From Labyrinthula sp. Ha (lineage: Eukaryota; Sar; Bigyra; Labyrinthulida; Labyrinthulaceae): a stretch of DNA of 64,000 bases. The notes beneath the pieces were generated by a model that worked only from the letters and a program-made list of their open reading frames with translations, searched no databases and was not told the origin of the DNA. The stretch lies in the NCBI GenBank assembly GCA_015227615.1, contig JAALGZ010000023.1:248001-312000 (forward strand). Direction: 5' to 3'. Each line of letters opens with the position of its first letter. The first letter of the stretch is position 1. The position numbers and the translations under genes were made by a program. This document shows positions 9,128 to 21,055 of the stretch, in pieces.

Positions 9128-11896
9128 ATGAACTTCAAATACAACGGTCAAATTCATGATTCACTCTTATCCGTTATATCACGTTTTCTAGAAGAAAATG
9201 AAAGAGAAGATTTTATTGAGTTTAAAAGCAAAGAATATAAATTTGAATATGACTTGTTGATAGATAGTCAAGGAAAAGGTAAGGCAAGGGAAGAAGGATT
9301 TACGTTTCGAGCACCCAAGAAAACAAAGTTCGTTTTTAATGGAGACTGTCAGATAAAATATGCAAATATAGAAGTTGATGATGAAGTTTATTATAAAGAA
9401 ATTTCTTTGAATATTGCAAGCGGCTGTGGAGGTTTGCAAAGCATGGCTGAAGTTGAATATGCTTGGCTTGTTTTCGAAGGAATCGACTTTGTTTCATCTT
9501 CTCCTGCCAAGGTAAAGATATCTCCGGGGAGTGCTGTTATGTTTAGAAAATGTAATTTCAGTAATATTTCTATATCTTCAAAAGGTATGGTAAAGTGTTA
9601 TGATTGTATCTTTTCAGGAAAATCTGATATATTATTCTCAAGTAAGAAGCCTTGTCTATTGGAAAACTGTGTTTTCAAAAACTCAAACAGTGGGATACTA
9701 ATTCATCTAGGGGATGAAGTTCAACAATATCGTTCAGTTATTAAAAACTGTACTTTCACTGGAATTGATCTTGGAGCAAAAGTCATTGGCGTTGATCAAA
9801 CATTGTGCCAGGCTGAAATTAGGGAGAGCACTTTCAATCAGTGTGGATTTGCAGTTAAAGGTGAGTTTTCTGCTCTCCTACTGTATGAAAATAAAATTAT
9901 CAAACCAAAATATATGGGTATATCTTTGGTAAATTGCACAACATATCTCTCTCAAGTGAAGATAATGGGTGCTCCATGTGGACTGCAAGTAATTGGTCGC
10001 GAGAGTGAAACTGGAATGTATTACTGTGGATTCTTGCAATGCGAAGTGGGTGCTAGCTTCATTTCTGATAAGGTATTGTCCATAGATGAAGAGCTGGACA
10101 ATGGGTTGCTCAGGTTTGTTTCTATTGGTTGCTCTTCATTTGCGCAAAATAAAGTTGGTCTTCATCTGGAGAATTATAGAGGACGAGTTGTCGGATCAAC
10201 TTTTGTCCTGCCAAAGCAAGCTTCGATTCGCTTCAAATATGATGCATTCAACGAAAATCTTACGGGGTCTACAAAGATTACCTTTCCCCTTTATTTTGAA
10301 AGCAACAACTACTTTGAACGTAATAAGTCTGCAGAGCTTGTCAGTATTGAGAATGTGTTGAAACGATATATGGTTCAAGATAAGTTTATCTTCAGTATCT
10401 CATCAAAGGAGCAGTCTTGGCTTCAGATCGAGGCGCTGATTCAACGCATAGAAAATGCACGCTTCTCTTTCAATAGGGTGCAGCGAACCGAGGACATGCT
10501 GCTTCATCTCAATTCTTTGCGGGCAGTGTTTTCATTGGATAAGAGTATTCAACCTCGTGTTATCAACAGGTTTGACTTCCAGCAAGATCTTGGTTGGTCT
10601 TGTTTCCTATGTACTGTCCCAATTGATCCGCAAGAGCGTCACACTCTGTTTCCAGTTTCTGTTCTTCTAGATGTTCTGGATGCTGTAACGCAGATAGATA
10701 AGATTATTCAGCTAGCGACAATACTGGAACAGAAGAAACTTGATAATACAACTGCTTTAGAAGCTATCTCCAATAAGCTAAAACAGTTTCAAAAAAATAG
10801 GCTCAAGATGTTTGTAAGTACAAGGCCAGGTGGACAGTTTCTCTACTTGCAAAATCTATTAGACTCAAGAGACATATCGTCTCTCTTTTACATTTTATGC
10901 TGTTTCAATAAAATACCAGAGTACGGCCTACTACCTAAATCGTGGAAATACAGTACCGAAAAAGTGATAATAACTTTCTTGCTGAGTATTATTGAAGCTT
11001 GTGAAAGCTGTAGTACAGTTTCAGGATTTCATCCTCAGTGGTTGCAGATGACAGCAACTGAGGAAATATTGTCAAACATCGAGGCTAACCTGCATTTTTA
11101 TTCTACTGAGGATGTATATGATGCAGAAAGCTTTCGTCTTTTCTACAAAATTGCTGAAAAGCTGTTATTATCCCGAGAAGCAGTGCCTCAACTTTCTAGC
11201 GTTCTTCAAATTAGGGAACAATCTATCGTAATTCATCGAAATTTGGCGTCTGACTGGTTAGCGCTACTTGACCGCTCAATAAGCCAAAACAATAGGCTCG
11301 TACTATCTAGGAAATGTCCAATCAAATCTGTTTTTTCATCATCGGCATGTCTTATGCCTTCGCCACCACATTTATGGGGACTTCTTAATTACAACAAGAT
11401 GGAAAACCTTGAGTTTGTTCTGTTGAAAATTGCCACGGAGGTCTCGGAGGTTAACACTAGAATCATATTGAGGGAAACAACTGTCTACGATGCTTGCTCC
11501 AGTGACAAAACCCCATGGAAAATAAAAATGTTAGCTCAGAGCAGCGAGTGCTCAATATGTGGTGTCATCATTGATGAACTTTCTATATTGAACCCTTGCG
11601 ACGACATTTCCCATATTTTTTGTCCTGAGTGTTTCCGTTCTGAATTCAAAGGAGTTTGTCCTGGCGGTTGTAAGAAACTTGTGCCAAGATATGTATTGCT
11701 GCAAGGACAAGTAAGGATTGAGGAAATAATCAAATTACAAGCTAAGGTATTTATTGAAACATTCGACAAATACAAAAGTTTAAAAAAAAAGAGCTGGATC
11801 CCATGTCCAAACTATGACTGTCATGGCGGTTGTTCCGCGATGTTTATAAATGAGAGTTTTCAGTGCTGTATCTGTAAGGCACTAGTTGGTATTTAG
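9128..11896 (+). CDS. Beta-helix protein with C-terminal RING/IBR-like zinc fingers, copy 1
   Basis: 922 residues to an in-frame TAG. Residues about 110-340 carry repeated short strand-turn units (RKCNFSN, YDCIFSG, ENCVFKNS, KNCTFTG, RESTFNQCG), the pattern of a right-handed parallel beta-helix of the pectin-lyase/CASH type. A mostly helical middle follows. From C808 a RING-like finger appears (CSIC, then CPECF, then CPGGC), and from about C893 a second Cys-rich block (CPNYDC, HGGC, CCIC) that resembles the IBR part of RBR ubiquitin ligases. A ubiquitin-ligase role is inferred from these fingers only. After the TAG the same frame stays open for 240 codons (see the next entry). The gene is duplicated at 37617-40385, where the predicted protein differs at a single residue (Arg19 against Ser). 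No signal peptide or membrane segment is seen. The start is the first ATG, 126 bp from the divergent gene. Confidence 0.8.
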   Translation: MNFKYNGQIHDSLLSVISRFLEENEREDFIEFKSKEYKFEYDLLIDSQGKGKAREEGFTFRAPKKTKFVFNGDCQIKYANIEVDDEVYYKEISLNIASGCGGLQSMAEVEYAWLVFEGIDFVSSSPAKVKISPGSAVMFRKCNFSNISISSKGMVKCYDCIFSGKSDILFSSKKPCLLENCVFKNSNSGILIHLGDEVQQYRSVIKNCTFTGIDLGAKVIGVDQTLCQAEIRESTFNQCGFAVKGEFSALLLYENKIIKPKYMGISLVNCTTYLSQVKIMGAPCGLQVIGRESETGMYYCGFLQCEVGASFISDKVLSIDEELDNGLLRFVSIGCSSFAQNKVGLHLENYRGRVVGSTFVLPKQASIRFKYDAFNENLTGSTKITFPLYFESNNYFERNKSAELVSIENVLKRYMVQDKFIFSISSKEQSWLQIEALIQRIENARFSFNRVQRTEDMLLHLNSLRAVFSLDKSIQPRVINRFDFQQDLGWSCFLCTVPIDPQERHTLFPVSVLLDVLDAVTQIDKIIQLATILEQKKLDNTTALEAISNKLKQFQKNRLKMFVSTRPGGQFLYLQNLLDSRDISSLFYILCCFNKIPEYGLLPKSWKYSTEKVIITFLLSIIEACESCSTVSGFHPQWLQMTATEEILSNIEANLHFYSTEDVYDAESFRLFYKIAEKLLLSREAVPQLSSVLQIREQSIVIHRNLASDWLALLDRSISQNNRLVLSRKCPIKSVFSSSACLMPSPPHLWGLLNYNKMENLEFVLLKIATEVSEVNTRIILRETTVYDACSSDKTPWKIKMLAQSSECSICGVIIDELSILNPCDDISHIFCPECFRSEFKGVCPGGCKKLVPRYVLLQGQVRIEEIIKLQAKVFIETFDKYKSLKKKSWIPCPNYDCHGGCSAMFINESFQCCICKALVGI

Positions 11897-12616
11897 GAAG
11901 AATGGAGCAACGATTCTGTACCAAGCAATGATGGAAAAATCTCTTTCGTTGGAAATTACTTTTATAAAAGGGCTTGTCAGTCTGGAGAACTGGAATCGTT
12001 GCTTCCAAAGCATATAAGAAAAGAAGTCACAGAATCCTCTGGGAATCTAGACAGAAAACGCTTCTTAGAAGTAGTTGAGTTACTTCCACTCGATGAACAG
12101 GAATCTCAAAAGTTTCTAGGAGACTTAGCTAAAAATCTGATGAGCTGGATTGCAAGTGTTACTAGAAGCAGGTTGCGTCTAGTGAACTTCAGTGCTTGCC
12201 CTACCTTCACCAGAAATATAGTCGATGAGTTAAAATCATATTCAAGACAAAACTTCTTAATATCAGAGTTGAAGATAGAAAGCTATAAACTTGATCGGTT
12301 CAACAGAAAAGATAACTGTTCTGAACGTAGATGGGCTGTTCACCCTTGCCAGTTATCTGAGTGCTTTGACATTGTAAATTCAGGCCAACTCAAGACTTTT
12401 GATCTTTGCGCTGGAGATAAGATCTCACAGGAGAAAGGTATTGTGTTATACAGCAGCTTAAAGTACATTTATAAGAATTTCTATGACAGTGACACTTTTA
12501 GTGCATATGTCATACTTGAAATTGTATTGTCAGAGATTCAACATCTTGGAGAAGCTAAATTCGGATGTAAATCAGATGATTATGTTGTTCGAAATCTTAT
12601 ATTTGAATGGTATTAA
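11897..12616 (+). other. In-frame continuation after the TAG, copy 1
   Basis: Directly after the TAG at 11894-11896 the same reading frame runs on for about 240 codons to TAA. Its composition looks coding (for example LPLDEQESQKFLGDLAKNL and FDLCAGDKISQEKGIVLYSS). There is no ATG near its beginning; the first comes about 80 codons in, so independent initiation is unlikely to explain it. Either the TAG is read through, or it is a stop that cut a once longer protein of about 1160 residues. No domain is recognised. An AATAAA motif overlaps the final stop and another follows at about 12676, so transcription probably ends after this segment. The second copy has the same layout. Confidence 0.6.
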
Positions 12617-12742
12617 TAAACTCTTATTATCCACTTAAGTTGAAACTATTGAACACATTGGCTCTCTCTCTCTTTGTAAAATAAAGACTGATAGAAGATT
12701 ATTCTTCTTCCTTTCTTTGTTCTCAAGAAAATGGTTCTTAGT

Positions 12743-12838
12743 TTTTGTTTCTGTTTATTTTGTTCAAGAATTAAAGTATGTCTGGTATTCTAAACTAACT
12801 CCAGAATACCAACACTAACTAATAATATATATACAACA
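12743..12838 (-). repeat. LTR of the old copia element (3' LTR in sense)
   Basis: Shares its core (TGTTCAAGAATTAAA at 12761, through the final AACA) with the repeat at the other end of the element. It is shorter than its partner because a segment is absent. The TTAGT target duplication abuts its left side. Confidence 0.75.
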
Positions 12839-15800
12839 TCTTCTCTAGTTAGTGGTGGTATACTTTATTATTAAGAGCATTTATTTTATTTCTTTGGAGT
12901 ATTTTAGTCATTACATCAGCAAGGTTTTCTTCAGTTATAATATAGATCAACTTTGCTTTCATGGCTTCAAGCTCTTACTTTGCAAACTGAAAACGGGTAT
13001 CTAAATATTGATTTCTTCCAGCAGCAGTTTCATTCAATGTAATCCTTATATCAGGTTGATTGTCAACATATAAAAACATCAGAAAATATTTATTAAGGCT
13101 ACATAAACTAATAAATATTCCTTTCAATTTGCGGAGGGCTAAACTAATTCCGTCATATTAAGCTTCGGTAGAGTTATTTACAACAACATGTTCAAGTTTA
13201 GATCTAGCAGTAATTAAATTGTCGTTCGGAAGAAAAATAAATTCTTAAACAGAAAGAATTCCAAGTCCATTTGCAAATGAACTATCCACAAAGATCTTTA
13301 AATCATTAGTAAGGTTTAGAGTATCGTATTTGAAAACCAAATTCTTTGTGTCAAATAAATATCGCAAGGTTCTACGCACTTCAGATAACATGTCAGCGGT
13401 AGGAGCAGACATATATCTGGAAAGTATATGTACAGCTTAAGCCACTTCTGGTCTTTCATGTTGCGTTACATAATTAATAATAACGACAACTTGTTTGTAT
13501 TGCTTCTTGTTAAATAATATTTTGAAGGAATCGCTATTGAGTTCATTAGCCAATGGGGTGGTGAGTTTATTCTTAGATACTTCAAGTTGATGGCGAATAA
13601 ATCCTCTTGTAAAATGGTGAGCAACTGATGATAAGCTAGACTGTCCAGAAGTAAAGAGTTTTAATGCAACGTAGGTATCAGCTACAAGAATGAATTTCAG
13701 CTGAAACTTGCTTTCCATAAACTTTTCAAAAATATTTATCATATCATCTGTTCCGGCGCATAGTAAATCATCAACATGAATAAGAACTATTATCTTCATT
13801 CTTTCCCCATTGATAAAAAGACATCGTTCATTCATTGACGCCTTCATTTTAAGCTGCTCCAGTACAGTGGTGAATGTTCCATGCCAAAATTTTGGCGCTT
13901 GCCTTAGACCATAGATACTTGTCGCCGTCTTCCATACTAACGTGTTGTTTTCTTCTTTTTTATGTTCTTTTGGGAGTCCAGGATAAATAGGTTCGTGAAG
14001 ATGACCATAAATAGAAGCTGCTGTTATGTCTATTTATCTCATCCATATACTGAAGCTTAAAGCAATTATAATAAAGATTTGTATTGTTTGAATTGGAGCG
14101 ACGGGCGCGTAGAAGAGTAGTTACTTCGTTGTGTTGCATCGCTCGAGCAAATGCGGGCTTTGGCGACCCAATCACCTAGCAAGTTTTTCTTGCATCTAAA
14201 TACTTCAGTCAATGGGCTTACTATAATATCAGTAGGGGTCTCGGTACAATATCAAAAGATCCGATTTTTTCAATACTATCGATTTATTTTTGATAGACAT
14301 CATACCATAATTTAGCATCAGATCTCGATTTGATACTATGATAACTTCTTGGCGGAATTGTGGAATCAGCTATAGTAGAATTTACTTCTAAATTTAGAAC
14401 TCGTTGCTCCCTATTTCGCTTCTCATGAATAATATTCTTAGGCGTAATATTGAAGTCACCAATTCTATTTTTTTATCAGAAATAGAAGAAGATGAAACTG
14501 GAGTAAAAGACGGAGCTAAATTGGAATTTGGCTCCTCTGCCTTCCCTGGTTTATGATTTTCGTCGCTTTCCTCACTAGAGTCAACAAAATCGATTGTAGG
14601 GGCATCTTTTTCAAGTAGAGTATCATCAAGTTTTCTTCTAATGTTATAGGCGGATGCTTCAAGTTTATTGGTATTTTTTAAGAATTTGGATGTAGTATCA
14701 ATGAAGTGTTCATAAGTTGAGGTAATAGTTCCAATTTCGTCAAGTGTTATAGTTCTTAAACGTTTAACTTTTTTTTATTCTTGGGTCGAAACATAAATGG
14801 GCGAGAGAAGTTTGATCACGGCTAAGATAAACTATTGGAGTAGTCCTAGAGAATTTATCCTTCTTCGTAGATGAAAGAGCGTATCCACGAGATCCAAACA
14901 TTCTAATGCTGTTTATCAGTGGTTTTTTATTGAACACAGTTTCATAAGGTGAGTAGTCTTTCTTTTTTATAATATTATTTAGGATTCATCAGCTGTGAAG
15001 TAGGCAGTAGCACCAGAGCTTGGTAGATACTTTAGCCTGAGCTCGAAAGGTTCTAACCATGAACATAGCAGTTCTATTGTAGCGTACGACTTTGCCGTTT
15101 GCAGTTGAAAAGTAGATGTTGATGTACTCACTTTTTATCCCCTTTTTGTTACAGAGAGAGAGTCTAAACTTGAGAATTCAGTTCCATGATCCGAGAATAT
15201 ACACTTTACTCGTGTGTTATAATTCTTTTTTATCTTTTTCAGAAGTTTTATAATTTTCCAGAGATATTTGATTTGGACTTGGTTAATATTATAGTGATGA
15301 AGTTAGAGTAGTTGCATACCAATAAAGATATGTATTTATAGCCTTGAATAGAAGTATGAAGAGAACCCATAGTATCGACGTGAAGTTTTAAGAAGGGTGC
15401 AGCTTCCTTAATATTCTGGAGCTGTCATAGTTGATGGTTTTCCCTTTTTAGCGTCAGTAAATTTGTCAGCAGCGCAGACAAGACAGTACAACTGTTTCAT
15501 AGGTTGGACTCCTGTGCGTTCTAAATATAAGTTAATGACATGTCCAAGACGGTAGTGGGATAAGTCGGATGGCGAAATATTGAGAAAGTTTATACAGATG
15601 TTGTTCTTATTTTTTAACATAGCGTGCAGGAAAAAATGGTTACTTTTTCAAAACAAGTTGGATATGGTGAGTACATTTTCCTAAATAGTGATATTTTTAG
15701 GTCCTTTGATAATATTCATTACATCGTCCATCAGCTTTGTTTCGGATATGATGAGATATTTTTTTGGTTTGGAACACAAGTTACGTTTTGGAGAAGTAGA

Positions 15801-16544
15801 GATATATTGCTGTTGAGTACAAGAGGAACGTATCCAGTAATGATATTGAACTGTGTGGTTTTTAAAGCACTAGTTATGGAAAAGTTTTTTTTAAGTCTTG
15901 AATTTTTGAGAATGTTTCTATTATTTGCAACGTGTATAGTAGCTTCAGAGTCGAATAGAGATTTAGGGCATTTTTTTTGAATCTGCAAGTGCAAGTTTTC
16001 GATTTTAATCTTATTGATCATGATACTTATTCTTGCTAAACTAAACTTATTTGAAGTTTTTTCAAAGTAGTTATCTTCATCCCTTTCTTGGGGTTCAGTG
16101 TCAAAACCCTCAGAATTTTCATCCACTTTATCTATTTTATTCACCCTTATAACTTTAAAGTGTGAGTCTCGGAGTTTGTGTTCAACAGAACCACATCTCC
16201 AGAATCTGTTCTCTTTTGTGAGAAAACTGGACTTATTATGTCCTCATCCACCGAAAGATATACAGCGGTCATTTTTTATATTCTTTGTCGCTTTGGTTGA
16301 CTTCGATTTTCTTGTTTCTAATGTTGTTTTTGTCTATTATTGGAGTTGTCGAAACATAAGTTCATATTGTTGCTCATGGTTTGAAAAAAAATGAAATAAC
16401 AGCTTCTTAAAAACTAGATGGAAAGAAAGTTTTTTTTTGAACTTAAAAGTAGAATCGGAAATTTGATATAAGAATTCTTCAATTGTTTCTGGGTTTTCCT
16501 TGCCTCCATGGGATATATATTCAGCTAAACGTCATTTACATATA

Positions 16545-16548
<4 letters not shown>

Positions 16549-16583
<35 letters not shown>
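16549..16583. repeat. (TA)n microsatellite
   Basis: About 17 perfect TA units within the gag-side part of the old copia element. A simple repeat with no further structure. Confidence 0.95.
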
Positions 16584-16587
<4 letters not shown>

Positions 16588-17604
16588 TTAGTTCACGAAA
16601 TTGAATAGTGGGAAAATTTATTCAACTTGTTATTAGTGCAGTTTCAATATATTTTTCACAGTGTTATTTAATTCTTGAAAAACTTTCATAAAGATCAAAA
16701 CTTTCGTCGATATAATGAACAAGATCAGTAGATATTGTTCTTCTAACGATATGGAGAACCGATTAGATTTTCATGGCGTGGTTAATTTTTGCTAACTTGC
16801 ATTTTTTTTATCTTTCAATATTTTAGATATGAAGTATTTATATTAAATTAGAGTTCATTCCAGTGACATTTTCATACGAGAGATGGGTGTATTGTCAGGG
16901 TTCTCATTATAATTATTAAACATTTCAATTGCATAGTTAATTTTAAGGTCTGAAAATATTTTTTTTATTAAATCTTCATGTGACAGTTTGTCTTGAATAT
17001 ACTTTGGGCACTGAACAGAATATCTAAGATGTTGGTCAAGTTCTTTTCTTCCAAAATAAGCAAATATAGAGGCTTCCCATTCCTTAAATTGGACTCGAAA
17101 AGGGCCTAGCTTCGGTAATTTATTGAAGTATTATCTTCTTTCATTGTATAGTATTGGTTTTTTGGTATCTGAATAAGTGCGTTGTATTACTCATTTTATA
17201 CAGTTGTATAACGTTCGTCAACCTACATTTTTTGGTAAACTTCAGTTTACAATATTGAGGAGAAAGATAACCAACATAAGGAGCTGTATCTCTAGAGCAA
17301 TACAAACTTATTGGTAACACACATATAGTGTCAATAACTCGCACACAGTGTCGATACCCTAAAAAAGTCTTTATTGTGATACTTTTAGGACCTTTTTTCT
17401 TGGTGAAGACGATAGGTATGTAGTTAGCTATTGTTTCTACATGTAGACAAATTGCAACCAGAACCAAGAATATTTTTTCCATGCAACTATCGTTTTAGCT
17501 TTAAATTTGTGCTTAATAAAGATGTAAATCAAGGGTTTTCGAGGAAGTGGGTAAGCAAAGACGAGGAAGAATAGAATCGGCAGAGATGCTTAGGCTCTTA
17601 GCAT

Positions 17605-17733
17605 TTTCTTGCTGTTTCTGATGTTCAAGAATTAAAATATACATGGAATTCTGAACTAACTTCAGAATACCAACGCTAACTAATAATATACGCACTAAAA
17701 CTAAATACATAAACAATACTTATGAATACAACA
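17605..17733 (-). repeat. LTR of the old copia element (5' LTR in sense)
   Basis: Begins TGTTG when read on the minus strand and pairs with 12743-12838. Its inner edge is approximate. The TTAGT target duplication follows at 17734-17738. Confidence 0.65.
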
Positions 17734-17738
17734 TTAGT

Positions 17739-20610
17739 TATATCAAATTACTCACCATTCACTTGTTGAGTAAAAACCATGGAGAATGGTAAATCTTTAT
17801 AATGATCTTAACCAGGAATTATTCCCTTCTCTTAACTTCTCTAGTTAAGAACTTAATCAAGTCTAGAAGTCTGCAATCTATATAAGCTTTTTATTTTTTT
17901 ATGAAATCCGATTATCAGAGCAGCTTGAATATTCAATCCCTAAAATTTTGTTGCATTTTTCAACATAGTTTGTTAAAAAATTCTGAGGCTTCCAGCAGAT
18001 TAATTAACATATTAACTATTGACGAGGGATGAAGCTGTGGTCATAATCATGTTTTCATTCTTGATTGACACCTTAGAAAACAAGGAGAATAAAGAGAAAA
18101 CAAGAACTATTCATTTATAGTCAAGGAAATAAACTTAGTCTCTTAAAAACATGACTATATCAACTTGCTATTAAACTAGTTTCATTAGAAGATAATAGAC
18201 AGTTCTTTCATAATCTTTTATTCTTTTCAAACTTATTCAAACGGCATAAAGGATCCTTATGCCTATCTAAGTTTTATATAAAGGGATTCAACAACTTGTA
18301 ATAGATTTGTACCATACTTGTTTCAAACAAAACCAATACAAGATACTAAGCATAATACTAGTACGAAACTAGTGATATGATTATGAATAATCTATAATAT
18401 ATTCTATGAAGTATTTGAGAATAAATTAGCTGAATAAAAGAAATTATAAATTTCATTGAATAATGGAAAAGTTGTAGATCTATAGTTATTGTAGCATATA
18501 TATATATATACGGAGTAGATATTCGAATAGAGTATAATGAAATTAGCTGGGCGATCTTGGACTACAAAAACATCATAGGTACGATTGATTACGAAGCAGG
18601 CTTGAATAAACTTTAGTCAATATAGTAATATCGGGTTTCCCGGAGAATATATCCGTGTTGTAGCTTAAATAACGAAGTATTTGTTCCGTTTTAACCCAAG
18701 CAAGTAGGAAATTTAATTATAATTTAATAATTAGCAAAGAGATAGAGTGCAATGAAAAAAATGACGTTTCCTAGATGAGTACCTAAAGATTTTTGCTCAT
18801 CATCGTATCCAAATATGTGGAGAAATTTAAGATTTTCAATGCAAATGTTGCAAGGAACCTACCAATTTATTTTTTTTTGTTCAATAATGGGCAGAGAAAG
18901 GCTTTATATAAGAATAGAAAGTTATTTCTTTTGAAAAAAAATCTGATGAATAAATTGATTAAGACAATTCTATTGATAATGTAGTAATAGAGAGAACCTT
19001 TCTTAAAGATGTTCTTTTTTCCTCTAAGCAGTAGAAGATAAGTATAAAAATATCTCCAGTGTACTTTCTATTTGTCATCAAGAGAGGTTAGGCCATTTAA
19101 TAAATAAAATTACCAATATTATTCGCAAAAAAGACCAATACACAAATGTTGTTATATAGTGAATTTTTCTATGTTATATCTTCCGCGACTCTAGCCACCA
19201 GAATAGAAATACGTCTATTTCTTTACCAAGACAATTCATAATATTTAAGAAATCAAAAAGATAATTATGTTCCTTTTCACACTTTGTTCTTCCTTTATTG
19301 TCAACAATTAGTTTATGAATAGGAATTCTACTTAAATATAACCAGTCCATAAGCGATTTTCTATTTATATTTCTAGTATGGTATAGCTGTTCTATATTCA
19401 TAGGAAACAGTTTTATTATTCTCAAGAAAAAGTACTGATTCTACTCAGACATTTTCTGAAAAACATAAATTTACTTTGATTGAATAATTTTATTTCAGCT
19501 TTCGGTGGTCATATTTCTTTTCGAGATTATATGTTAATCATAATTTCATCTTAGGCTATACTCTCTTTCAAGTTTAATTCAGTATTTTCTTATGGTTTTT
19601 ATTTGAATCTCATAGAAATTATTGCTTGAAGAGCACAGCGGAAAGTAATATTATTAACTTCAATTGTTGAATAATGGGCATCTTTAAATTCTGGAATACC
19701 AAGAATTTCTTTCAAAGAACAATAACTGGTGCCATCACGTTTGTTCTATAGCTCTGTTTCTCTAGATTAACTTCGTTTCGTGCAAATTAAAAAAAATCTA
19801 TGGAAATAATCTAATCTATCAATAATTTATGTTTTCTAAGGATAACAGTTTGTTTGAAATATAGCTGATACCCAATTTGAATTCTTAGAACCCAAAGTAC
19901 TATTTTCTTAGGGCATCTTCACCATAAATGATAACTAAACTAGAATTTTGAATAAAATTACTCTATAATTCTATTGCTAGATTTCTTAAATGATTTGAAA
20001 GGTATTTTTGAAATTATTTTAGCTCCGTTTTTGGCGAGAAAGACACAGAAAAACTAAAGATATTTATCTTTTAATCGGGTCAACTTAGCCATACTTGGGA
20101 CTTGATTCTAATCTATTTGAAATAAAGTACTTAAAGAGAAAGTCGAAACAGCCATACTTTTGAATATCTAGCTCGTGTAATAAACTTAGTACTTTGGCTA
20201 CATATATATGTACCTGTTATTTCAAATCCATAAGAAGATTCCTTTGCATAGAATTGAGTTACACAAGATATACGCTCCTCCAAATATACCAAATATCTTT
20301 TGGGTTGGTTAGATTATTTTCACCTACTAGGAAAACAGAGAAATCGCAATTAATTTCTACCTCTCAATCAGAATAATTTCTTTCTATAATTAATACATGA
20401 TATACTGTTTGATCCATTTCAATAATTATTATTCTAACATAAACTCGAATAAAATACATTCCTTGATAATTGGTCAATAATTTTTAGCTTTACCAATAAA
20501 TCCTCTACTATCTCATATTCACACTTTTGAGTATACATCTACCTAGTAAGAAATGGCGTTTATTCAATCATAAAATCTACTCAAAGACTTTTTTGAGAGT
20601 TACATACTAT
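17739..20610. other. Duplicated flank followed by unassigned sequence
   Basis: 17739-18108 is the continuation of the duplicated 3' flank split by the copia insertion. From 18108 to 20610 I see only short open frames (for example 63 codons at 18793 and 83 codons at 19425 on the minus strand) with no recognisable domain. This is probably decayed repeat or unconstrained intergenic DNA. Confidence 0.5.
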
Positions 20611-21046
20611 TGAGTACGTCTAGTTCTCAATTTACACTTCTAATTTTTATTTCTTCCTTTTCTCCTTGGTTTCTTAAAACTATTGTAAAACTTCTTATCT
20701 ATACTTCTTAAGGCTTAAAAAACTTACTAAAAATTATATTCAGCAAACTACAGTCCGTGTTCGATCATAGCTAAAACTGTATTTCACCAAACTACGTCAT
20801 CAGATTTTTCTCTTCCGTTAACTTCCAATATGACATTACCACCGATTTTATATTTCTAATAACGTCCATTTCCTTTAAATCTAAACAAGCTTACATTTTC
20901 CCACAAGAGCTCCGCTTGGCTCTCAACAAAGGTTCGGATATACCTCACCCACTTAACTAACATCTATATTTATATTTCAATCACTAGAGGTCAGAACATC
21001 AGCTCTTTCTCATACATTTACAAACCAAAACTAACTTATTTCAACA
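20611..21046 (-). repeat. 3' LTR of the Ty3/gypsy element
   Basis: 436 bp, pairing with 27918-28353 at about 99.3% identity. Reads TGTTGA...GTACTCA on the minus strand. The methyltransferase frame ends only 9 bp from its edge, so the purine-rich priming tract lies largely within or beside the end of that gene. Confidence 0.97.
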
Positions 21047-21055
21047 CTGCTTTCT

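Larger units (their letters stand above)
8840..12742. repeat. Segmental duplication, copy 1 (resumes at 17739-18108)
   Basis: This block (the 5' half of the WW gene, the divergent promoter, the beta-helix/RING gene and its 3' flank) matches 36855-41231. After the inserted copia element it resumes at 17739-18108, matching 41232-41609. Similarity is very uneven. From about 9085 to 12612 I find only two substitutions, both within the first ~45 bases of the gene. The WW side differs by roughly a quarter, and the 3' flank beyond the retrotransposon by roughly 5-15%. Confidence 0.85.
12743..17733 (-). mobile_element. Old Ty1/copia LTR retrotransposon, broken
   Basis: Minus-strand copia element inserted just after the beta-helix/RING gene. 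A 5-bp target duplication TTAGT flanks it (12738-12742 and 17734-17738), and the empty site with a single TTAGT is preserved in the other duplication copy at 41227-41231. Short terminal repeats: 12743-12838 and about 17605-17733, both with TGTT...AACA-type ends. A purine-rich tract lies inside the left repeat. Parts in sense order: a CCHC knuckle and copia-type protease near 16.0-16.2 kb, integrase about 14.9-15.6 kb, reverse transcriptase about 13.3-14.3 kb (with a VDDLL-type catalytic box near 13770), and RNase H about 12.9-13.3 kb. The coding part is broken in many places, more than ten. About 8 differences in 70 aligned LTR bases suggest an old insertion. Confidence 0.85.

Noticed and set aside
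11894-11896. TAG as a reassigned sense codon
   Set aside because: XPO1 ends properly at TAG right after its conserved C-terminal tail, and none of the conserved genes has an internal TAG.
16549-16583. Alternating TA tract as an origin or regulatory site
   Set aside because: A plain microsatellite inside a dead retrotransposon.
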